This document shows, piece after piece, positions 8,471 to 14,856 of a stretch of 64,000 nt of DNA. The DNA is taken from NCBI RefSeq assembly GCF_027532025.1, contig NZ_JAPZSY010000107.1, positions 26,156-90,155 on the forward strand. Direction: 5' to 3'. The DNA is from Inhella sp. GTDB lineage: Bacteria; Pseudomonadota; Gammaproteobacteria; Burkholderiales; Burkholderiaceae_C. Under the pieces are notes generated by a model. It saw only the letters and a list, made by a program, of their open reading frames with translations. It made no database searches and was not told the origin of the DNA. Both the position numbers and the translations under genes were made by a program. Position 1 is the first letter of the stretch, and every line of letters starts with the position of its first letter.

Positions 8471-9255
8471 AACGACGCCGAGTTTGTGCGGCACTGCTGC
8501 TGCCTTTGTGGGCAGCCTCGGTCAGCGCCCAGCCCACGCTCTCGCCCGTCCCCGGCAGAACCTACGCACCAGGGCCGTTCGACAGCTTGAACTTCAACGG
8601 CGCGGCGACGGTGCGCTTTTTCCAAGGCGACCGCGACGAGGTTTTCGTGGAAGGCCCCACCGACGCCCAGGACAGCGTGGAAATCAGCTTGAAGGGCACG
8701 CGCCTGACCGTGGGCACGGCCGGCTCCTGGATGTTCTGGCGCACCCCGCAACAACGCCTGCGCCTCATCGTGGTGGCCCGCGACCTGCGGGAGCTCACGC
8801 TGTCCGGCGCCACCGACTTCCAGGCCCCCGAGCCGGTGCTGCTCCAGCAACTCAGCATCGACGTGTCCGGCTCCGCCAACACCCAGTTCGACAAGATCAG
8901 CACCGAATCGCTGGTATTCAAGGTGGCCGGCGCTGGCTCGGGCCGATTCACCGGGCGCGCGCCATCGCTCCTCGTGGACATCTCCGGGCGTGGCGATTTC
9001 GAAGGCCACGACCTCAACACTCAGCAGGCCAAGGTCCGGATCACGGGCTTGGGCAAAGCCAAGCTGTGGGTGCATCAAAGCCTGGATGCGCGCATCTCCG
9101 GCATTGGCACCGTGGACTTTTTCGGCAGCCCCACGTTGAAAAAGCGCACCGCTGGCGCGGGCCGCTTCAACGAGCGGGGCGCACGCACCGGTCCGCCGCC
9201 ATGGAGCCCGTTCCCGGGCGCCCTGCCACCGGTGCCGTTGGTGCCCGCCCCCTGA
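8467..9255 (+). CDS. Exported GIN-domain (DUF2807-like) protein
   Basis: 262 residues. A signal peptide (RVCAALLLPLWAASVSA) is followed by a repetitive right-handed beta region typical of the putative auto-transporter adhesin, head GIN domain: FNGAATVRFFQGD, LTLSGATDFQ, IDVSGSANTQF, KVAGAGSGRF, VDISGRGDFEG. The C-terminal about 40 residues are Pro/Arg-rich. No catalytic site is recognisable. It is coupled to the LytTR regulator by a 4-base overlap, so it is probably produced together with the two-component system as an envelope-associated accessory or output. GIN proteins occur widely but are poorly characterised. Confidence 0.75.
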   Translation: MKRRRVCAALLLPLWAASVSAQPTLSPVPGRTYAPGPFDSLNFNGAATVRFFQGDRDEVFVEGPTDAQDSVEISLKGTRLTVGTAGSWMFWRTPQQRLRLIVVARDLRELTLSGATDFQAPEPVLLQQLSIDVSGSANTQFDKISTESLVFKVAGAGSGRFTGRAPSLLVDISGRGDFEGHDLNTQQAKVRITGLGKAKLWVHQSLDARISGIGTVDFFGSPTLKKRTAGAGRFNERGARTGPPPWSPFPGALPPVPLVPAP

Positions 9256-9265
9256 TCGCATCGCT

Positions 9266-9292
9266 GCGGCCGCTGAGGCCGCTGAGGCCGCT
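9266..9292. repeat. Three 9-bp tandem units
   Basis: GCGGCCGCT is followed by two copies of GAGGCCGCT, just after the GIN gene stop. It is a short tandem array with no coding role that I can see. Confidence 0.6.
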
Positions 9293-9360
9293 GCAACTGC
9301 TGCAGCCGGCGCCGACCCCAGCCTGTTCCCGCAGCCCCGGCCTTCAAACCCCTTCAAAGA

Positions 9361-9867
9361 TCATCCAGGTCCGTCCGTCGGGGCCTGGCGCAGCACCACC
9401 ACGCCGTCGTCGTCGGCCAGCAACCACTCGCCCGGCCGGACGGGGCTGCCGTCCAGCAGCAAGGGCACGTCGCGCAGCCCTTGTTGCTGGCGCTCGGTCG
9501 GCAAGGGCACATGCCCCAGCGCCAAGATGGCGATCGGCTGCTCGCGCAACTCCGCCAAGTCGCGCACCGCGCCATGCACCCACAAGCCTGCCCACCCGTT
9601 GCGGGCGGCGGCGGCGGCCAAGTTGCCACCCAGCAAGGCGCGGCGCAGGCTGCCACCGCCGTCCACCACCAACACACGGCCTCCGCCCGGGCTCTCCACC
9701 GCCTCCTTGACGCGGGAGTTGTCCTCGAAGCAACGCACCGTGCTCACCTCGCCGGCCATGCGGCGCGTGCCACCCAAGTGCATCCAGCGGCTGCCCGGCC
9801 ACACGCGCAAGTCAGCCGGGTCGGCCGCCTTGAAGCGATCGCACACATCGCAGGTGTTCCAAGCCAT
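9361..9867 (-). CDS. rraA: RraA-family protein (RNase E regulator / HMG aldolase fold)
   Basis: 168 residues. Matches RraA along its length: TCDVCDRF at the N-terminus, VRCFEDNSRVKEAV, then the core RVLVVDGGGSLRRALLGGN and LWVHGAVRDLAELRE, and LLADDDGVVVL at the C-terminus. RraA proteins inhibit RNase E in E. coli. Close relatives are 4-hydroxy-4-methyl-2-oxoglutarate aldolases using the G-x-x-R and Asp residues, and sequence alone cannot decide between them. The ATG at 9867 aligns with the family start; upstream Met codons would add an unrelated tail. It is divergent from the FMN dehydrogenase gene. Confidence 0.88.
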   Translation of the reverse strand: MAWNTCDVCDRFKAADPADLRVWPGSRWMHLGGTRRMAGEVSTVRCFEDNSRVKEAVESPGGGRVLVVDGGGSLRRALLGGNLAAAAARNGWAGLWVHGAVRDLAELREQPIAILALGHVPLPTERQQQGLRDVPLLLDGSPVRPGEWLLADDDGVVVLRQAPTDGPG

Positions 9868-9977
9868 CGTCACGACCCCCATTCGCTCTCCAGCCCTCGA
9901 CAGCGGGCACCCGTTCAGCGCGCCGTCAGGCGCCTGCGGCAACATCCGGCCATCTTGCCACCCGAAGGCCCCGTGTC

Positions 9978-11141
9978 ATGCCCGTCATCACCTGCATCGA
10001 AGACCTGCGCCGCCTCGCCCAAGCCCGTGTGCCGCGCATGTTTTACGACTACGCCGACGCGGGCAGTTGGACGGAGGGCACCTACCGCGCCAACGAGAGC
10101 GACTTCCACGCCATCAAGCTGCGCCAGCGCGTGGCGGTGAACCTGGAGCAGCGCAGCACCGCCACCACCATGGTCGGCACGCCGGTGACCATGCCCGTGG
10201 CCCTGGCCCCCACGGGCCTGACCGGCATGCAGCACGCCGACGGCGAAATGCTCGCCGCCCGCGCCGCTGAGGCCTTTGGCGTGCCCTTCACGCTGTCCAC
10301 CATGAGCATCTGCTCCATCGAGGACGTGCGCGCCGTCACCACCCAGCCCTTCTGGTTTCAGCTCTACGTGATGAAGGACCGAGCCTTTGTCGAAGCGCTG
10401 ATCGCACGCGCCCAAGCCGCGGGTTGCGGCGCCCTGGTGCTCACTCTGGACCTGCAAATCCTGGGGCAGCGCCACAAAGACCTCAAAAATGGCCTCTCCG
10501 CCCCGCCCAAGCCCACGCTGGCCAACCTCATCAACCTGGCCACCAAGCCGCGCTGGTGCTGGCACATGCTGCACACGCCGCGGCGCCAATTCGGCAACAT
10601 CGTGGGCCACGCCAAGGGGGTGAGCAACTTGAGCAGCCTGTCCAGCTGGACGGCCGAGCAATTCGACCCCGCGCTCAGTTGGGCCGACGTCGAATGGATC
10701 AAGCGGCGCTGGGGCGGCAAGCTCATCCTCAAGGGCATCCTCGACGAGGAAGACGCCCGACTGGCCGTCAACAGCGGCGCCGATGCGCTCATCGTCAGCA
10801 ACCATGGCGGGCGGCAGTTGGACGGCGCCGAAAGCAGCATCGCCGTGCTGCCCCGCATCGTGCAGGCCGTGGGCCGCGACATCGAAGTCCACATGGACGG
10901 CGGCATCCGCTCGGGGCAGGACGTGCTCAAAGCCTGGGCGCTGGGCGCACGCGGCACCTACATCGGGCGGGCCTTCCTCTACGGACTGGGGGCCATGGGG
11001 CAAGCCGGCGTCACCCGCTGCCTGGAGATCATCCACAAAGAACTGGACCTCACCATGGCTTTCTGCGGCCACCGGCAATTGGTGGACGTGGACGAGCGGG
11101 TGCTGGCCCATCGGGGGGCTGCAACACCCCAGCCCGCTTGA
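9978..11141 (+). CDS. lldD: FMN-dependent alpha-hydroxy-acid dehydrogenase (LldD-like)
   Basis: Oxidises an L-2-hydroxy acid, most likely L-lactate, to the keto acid. 387 residues, family length. Visible: RVPRMFYDYADAGSW near the N-terminus, the FMN-binding PVALAPTGLTGM, QLYVMKDR, LTLDLQILGQRHKD, KGILDEEDA, and the catalytic segment SNHGGRQLDG (His near residue 275), then HMDGGIRSGQDVLKAWALGA and YIGRAFLYGLGA. The acid used cannot be read from sequence; glycolate or mandelate are alternatives. No permease or regulator is adjacent, so it looks monocistronic. Confidence 0.9.
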   Translation: MPVITCIEDLRRLAQARVPRMFYDYADAGSWTEGTYRANESDFHAIKLRQRVAVNLEQRSTATTMVGTPVTMPVALAPTGLTGMQHADGEMLAARAAEAFGVPFTLSTMSICSIEDVRAVTTQPFWFQLYVMKDRAFVEALIARAQAAGCGALVLTLDLQILGQRHKDLKNGLSAPPKPTLANLINLATKPRWCWHMLHTPRRQFGNIVGHAKGVSNLSSLSSWTAEQFDPALSWADVEWIKRRWGGKLILKGILDEEDARLAVNSGADALIVSNHGGRQLDGAESSIAVLPRIVQAVGRDIEVHMDGGIRSGQDVLKAWALGARGTYIGRAFLYGLGAMGQAGVTRCLEIIHKELDLTMAFCGHRQLVDVDERVLAHRGAATPQPA

Positions 11142-11154
11142 ACCCCCGTCGCGT

Positions 11155-11901
11155 TCAGCGAGGCCCCAGCACGGCCGACAAGGGGGGCACCCAGCGCCCA
11201 CCACCCGCCAAGCGCTGGTCATGCCGGTAGCCGTCGTGCGGACGCACGCGCCACGCCGAGCGCTGGTGCGCCCGCGCTAGGCGAGCAACAAGTTCCGCAA
11301 ACGTCCAGCCCTCGTCGGCATTGCTGTCCACGTGATGCACGCCTGGCTGGTCGACCAAGCGCAACAGTGCCCGCGCGGTGTCCGCCATGTAGGAACACGC
11401 CGGAATCCAGGCGGTGCTGGCCGCCACCTCGCCCTGCTCGGCCTGCCACCCATCCAAAGCCCGCAGCATGTTGTTGCCTGTCGCCTCGGGGTCGATCTGC
11501 CAGCCAATGCGCACGATGCTGGCGCTGGGGTGGGCGGCCACCACGGCGTCCTCGGTGGCGGCCTTCCCACGGCCGTAGTCGTCCACCGCGTTGCGGGCAT
11601 CACCCACGGCATGGGGGCCATCGGGCTCGTGGTGGAACACCATGGCGGTGCTGGTCATCACGAAAGGCAAGCGCCGCCGAGCGGCCCAGGCGGCCAGCTC
11701 CCCCGATGCCTGGGCGTTAGCCATGGCGAGGTGCGCGACGGCGTCCGGAAGCTGCGCATCCAAGTAGCGCGCGGCGGCGGTCGGTCCCAGGGAGCGCAGG
11801 AGGCGGTGGTCCAGCCCCAGCACGCGGTGCCCCCGCGCCCGCGCCGCGCTCGCTAGCACCGGGGCCAAAGTGCCGCTCAGGCCAGTGATCAGCAGGCGCA
11901 T
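11155..11901 (-). CDS. NAD(P)-binding SDR / RmlD-like epimerase family protein
   Basis: 248 residues with a Rossmann N-terminus (MRLLITGLSGTLAPVLASAA), a TSTAMVFHH segment carrying the catalytic-type Ser/Thr, and DDYGRGKAATED with the YxxxK pair. This is the extended SDR pattern seen in sugar-nucleotide epimerases and dTDP-4-dehydrorhamnose reductase. The substrate is unknown. It is the last gene of a minus-strand run with the DUF6445 protein (16-base gap), lipoprotein and halogenase, so it may share their function or simply lie downstream. Confidence 0.8.
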   Translation of the reverse strand: MRLLITGLSGTLAPVLASAARARGHRVLGLDHRLLRSLGPTAAARYLDAQLPDAVAHLAMANAQASGELAAWAARRRLPFVMTSTAMVFHHEPDGPHAVGDARNAVDDYGRGKAATEDAVVAAHPSASIVRIGWQIDPEATGNNMLRALDGWQAEQGEVAASTAWIPACSYMADTARALLRLVDQPGVHHVDSNADEGWTFAELVARLARAHQRSAWRVRPHDGYRHDQRLAGGGRWVPPLSAVLGPR

Positions 11902-11917
11902 CGGCGAGGTCCCGCCT

Positions 11918-12658
11918 TCAACGCGCCACGCGACGACAACCGAAGAAGCCGTTCAGGGTCAGCCGCCCGGTGCGTGGGTCGTCGGTGAGCCGCACCGGCT
12001 GCCGAACGCAGCCGGAATGGAACAAGCCACCGTCGTAGAAGATGAGACGGTTCCAGCGGGCGGGGACCTCGGCCACCTTCTCGAAGTAGTCGTTGCTCTC
12101 GGTGAGATAGCCAGGCGCCACGCCGTAGCGATCGGCAAAACGGGCGTTGTCCAGGGTTTGCGCGTCGTCAACCAACGCTTGGATTTCGGCGGCCGATCGC
12201 CGGGGCTCGAAGAAGGCCGTGCCACCGAGCGCCGGATCGTGAAAGAGGTACAGGACCGAGGCGGCCATCAGAACCGCCGAGGGGTCCAAGGCCGTGCGAT
12301 CCTTGTGGCACAGCCACTGCCCCGGACGCAACTGCGCCGGCGACAGCGTCACCATGCTCAGTCGCGCGTACATGTCCAGCGTGCGCCTGGCTCCCATGCG
12401 GGTGCGCAGGTGCTGGGCGAAGAAGCCGTCCAGGGCGTCGCGCAGCGCCTCCGGCACCCCCGTGACCCCGCCGGGGTAGGCATTGGTCTGGGGCGGGTCA
12501 AAGCGCACCAGCGCCGCCCAATCTACCACGGCTTGGGGGTCGACCAGCGCATCGTCAATGACGTGAACCGTGCGGCCACGGCCCAGGTGCAGATCCTGCA
12601 CCACCGCTTGGGCGTTGAAGAATCGGCCCGCGGCCGGCAGTTGCAGCGGCCTCACCAT
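11918..12658 (-). CDS. DUF6445-type protein, 2OG-oxygenase-like
   Basis: 246 residues. It resembles the DUF6445 family often found next to TonB receptors and tryptophan halogenases: VHVIDDALVDPQAVVDWA at the start, NAYPGGVTGVPEAL, and a C-terminal RLIFYDGGLFHSGCV followed by LTLNGFFGCR. WLCHKDRTAL contains an HxD pair and FHSG a distal His, arranged as in 2-oxoglutarate/Fe(II) oxygenases, so an oxygenase is plausible but unproven. It is three bases from the lipoprotein stop and transcribed with it. No signal peptide, so probably cytoplasmic. Confidence 0.7.
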   Translation of the reverse strand: MVRPLQLPAAGRFFNAQAVVQDLHLGRGRTVHVIDDALVDPQAVVDWAALVRFDPPQTNAYPGGVTGVPEALRDALDGFFAQHLRTRMGARRTLDMYARLSMVTLSPAQLRPGQWLCHKDRTALDPSAVLMAASVLYLFHDPALGGTAFFEPRRSAAEIQALVDDAQTLDNARFADRYGVAPGYLTESNDYFEKVAEVPARWNRLIFYDGGLFHSGCVRQPVRLTDDPRTGRLTLNGFFGCRRVAR

Positions 12659-12661
12659 GCC

Positions 12662-13141
12662 TCACTGACAGGCGGTGAGCGTCTGCGCATTGGGCCCCTG
12701 CAGCATTTGGCGACGGCACTCGGGCGAGTTGCGCGCCGCCTCCCGGCGCAACTCCTCGGCCTTGTCACGGTCGGTCTTGCGGCGCGCCTCCAAGAGCTTG
12801 GCTTCGGCGGCCAAGTCCACCTCGAGACCGGGCGCTTTCGCCGGTCGCTCGATGAGCGCCACCTCGTCGGCGCGAGGTTTCAGGCGCGTCCAGAACACGG
12901 CTTTCGCGCCGCTGGGCCACACGGCAGTCACTTCTGGGGTCGTGATGTCCGTGGCCCCGGCCGCCCCCCGGTAGGTTTGGGTCTGGGGGGCCACGCCCAG
13001 CGACACACCGCCTTGGTACAGCGTGGCGCCTTCGGGCTTGGTTTCGTAGGTGAGCATGGCTTGGGGCGTGCCGTCGGTGGCGCACGCCACCAAGCCCAAT
13101 GGCAACAGCCATGTCCAACACACTCGAGCAATTCGCTTCAT
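12662..13141 (-). CDS. PEGA-like lipoprotein
   Basis: 159 residues. Signal with lipobox LVAC, then a motif like the PEGA domain (TKPEGATLYQGGVSLGVAP) and a charged helical C-terminus ending in two cysteines. I chose the second ATG (13141) because AAAGG lies six bases before it, whereas the first ATG (13147) touches that sequence. It sits between the halogenase and DUF6445 genes, with gaps of 29 and 3 bases, so it is part of the same unit. Likely attached to the outer or inner membrane facing the periplasm. The function is unknown, but PEGA domains often bind surface structures or scaffolds. Confidence 0.78.
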   Translation of the reverse strand: MKRIARVCWTWLLPLGLVACATDGTPQAMLTYETKPEGATLYQGGVSLGVAPQTQTYRGAAGATDITTPEVTAVWPSGAKAVFWTRLKPRADEVALIERPAKAPGLEVDLAAEAKLLEARRKTDRDKAEELRREAARNSPECRRQMLQGPNAQTLTACQ

Positions 13142-13170
13142 GGTCATCCTTTCAGGCTATTGCTGGCGCA

Positions 13171-14682
13171 TCACATCCGGGGCGCCGCGCAATGGTCGGC
13201 GATGAACTGGCTGTGCGAGGGCATCACATTGACGCAGGCCTTGATGACCCCCGCAATCTCGTCTAGGTAGGTCTGAATTTCTTCCTCGTTCAGCAGGTCC
13301 GTCAAGGGGTGGTAGGACTTGGGCTGGATGCGCTGCCCGTACATCACCTGCAGCCAGCTCACGGGGCGGAACAACTCCTCGCCCTCCAGGAAGATGCGGC
13401 CGCTGGTTTCGAACAGCTTCATCCGGTGCGTCAAGGAGTCGGGCACGTCCATCGTCCGACAGTGGTTCCAGAAGGGCGTGTCGGTGCGTTCGGTGGCCTT
13501 GTAGTGCAAGATGATGAAGTCGCGCACCCAGGTGTACTCCGCGTCCATCATGCGGTTGTACTGCTTGCGATCGGACTCGGCGAACCCGGCCGAGGGGAAG
13601 TAGGTCAGCAGGTGGGCGATGCCCATCTGGATGAGGTGGATGCTGGTCGACTCCAAGGGCTCCAAGAAACCGCTGGACAAGCCGATGGACACCACGTTCT
13701 TGTTCCAGGCCTGCTTGCGCTTGCCGGTGAGGAACTTGATGGGCCGGGGGGCCGCCAGGGGCTCGCCGTCCAAGTTGCTCAGCAGCTGGGCACTGGCCTC
13801 GTCGTCGCTGATGAACTTGCTGCAGTACACGTGGCCATTGCCCACGCGGTGCTGCAGCGGAATGCGCCATTGCCAACCGGCCGTGCGGGCCGTGGCACGC
13901 GTGTAGGGCGTGATCTCTTGCGTGGAGGCGCAAGGCACCGCCAAGGCCCGGTCGCAGGGCAGCCAGTGCGACCAGTCCTCGTAGCCCGTCTTGAGCGCAC
14001 CTTCGATCAACAGCGCGCGGAAGCCGGAGCAGTCGATGAAGAGGTCGCCTTCCACCACGGTGCCGTCGTTCAACACGATGGCTTCAACGTGGCCGTCGGC
14101 GTCGCGCAGCTTGACGTCCACGATCCGGCCTTCGGTCCGCACCACCCCCCGCGCTTCGCTGTACTCGCGCAGGAACTTGGCGTAGAGCGAGGCGTCGAAG
14201 TGAAAGGCGTGGGCGATCTGGCCGAGCGGCGAATTCGGCATGTCGGGCCGGGCCCGCATGAACTTGTTCTGCAAGCAGGCCGCGGTGTTGATCGAGTAGT
14301 GGGCGAGGTCCTGGGCCTTGCCGGCCAAGCGTTGCTTCAGCCAGTAATGGTGGAAGTCCACCGTCCAGTTGAACTGCCCGATGACGCCGAAGCCGTGGAT
14401 GTAGCGGTCGCCCAAGCGGCCCCAGTTGACGAACTCGATGCCCAGCTTGAACGAGGCCTGCGTCTTGCGCATGAACTCGTCTTCGTCCAACTCCAGCATG
14501 CGGTTGAACAGGCTGATCATGGGGATGGTCGCCTCGCCCACCCCGACCGTGCCGATCTCGTCCGACTCCACCAAGCGGATGGCGTACTTGCCCTTGAGCA
14601 CCTTCGCGAGGGCCGAGGCCGTCATCCAGCCGGCGGTGCCGCCGCCCACGATGACCACTTGTTTGACTTTGTCTGGTTCCAC
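13171..14682 (-). CDS. Flavin-dependent tryptophan-halogenase-like protein
   Basis: 503 residues from a GTG start preceded by AGGA at six bases. The FAD-binding GGGTAGW is near residues 13-19. The halogenase signature WxWxIP appears as GWQWRIP near residue 268. The Lys that reacts with hypochlorous acid in PrnA/RebH corresponds to FKLGIEF, and the conserved Glu region is LEPLESTSIHL. All catalytic features of the family are therefore present. TonB-receptor-linked homologues in Xanthomonas and Caulobacter act in vitro on indoles, often preferring bromide, but their native substrate is unknown. It follows the receptor gene after a terminator and leads the lipoprotein/DUF6445/SDR run. Free tryptophan may not be its target. 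Confidence 0.88.
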   Translation of the reverse strand: MEPDKVKQVVIVGGGTAGWMTASALAKVLKGKYAIRLVESDEIGTVGVGEATIPMISLFNRMLELDEDEFMRKTQASFKLGIEFVNWGRLGDRYIHGFGVIGQFNWTVDFHHYWLKQRLAGKAQDLAHYSINTAACLQNKFMRARPDMPNSPLGQIAHAFHFDASLYAKFLREYSEARGVVRTEGRIVDVKLRDADGHVEAIVLNDGTVVEGDLFIDCSGFRALLIEGALKTGYEDWSHWLPCDRALAVPCASTQEITPYTRATARTAGWQWRIPLQHRVGNGHVYCSKFISDDEASAQLLSNLDGEPLAAPRPIKFLTGKRKQAWNKNVVSIGLSSGFLEPLESTSIHLIQMGIAHLLTYFPSAGFAESDRKQYNRMMDAEYTWVRDFIILHYKATERTDTPFWNHCRTMDVPDSLTHRMKLFETSGRIFLEGEELFRPVSWLQVMYGQRIQPKSYHPLTDLLNEEEIQTYLDEIAGVIKACVNVMPSHSQFIADHCAAPRM

Positions 14683-14777
14683 GTCAGGTCCTGCTGTGAT
14701 GCTTGGGGCGTCCGCCCTCCGGAAGCCCGCTGGCAGCGCCATTCTTGCGGGTTTCGGCGCTGTGCTCTCACCCAATG

Positions 14778-14804
14778 AAAAACCCCCGGCCGGGGCTGGG
14801 GGTT
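14778..14804 (-). terminator. Rho-independent terminator after the TonB receptor gene
   Basis: Read on the minus strand, AACCCCC and GGGGGTT form a stem around a GC-rich loop and run straight into five T residues. It lies 53 bases past the receptor stop and before the halogenase gene, so it should separate or attenuate expression of the two. Confidence 0.8.
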
Positions 14805-14856
14805 GAAGGGATCGTCGAGCCGCTCGCCCCCGGGGGAGCGAGCGACCGAACAGGCC

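Noticed and set aside
9256..9360. Possible CRISPR-like or mobile repeat after the GIN gene
   Set aside because: Only three 9-bp units with no spacers; recorded as a small tandem repeat. No CRISPR array or insertion sequence was seen anywhere in the window.
11870..14778. Two long plus-strand frames opposite the DUF6445, lipoprotein and halogenase genes
   Set aside because: Shadow frames; the minus strand encodes recognisable proteins with ribosome-binding sites.
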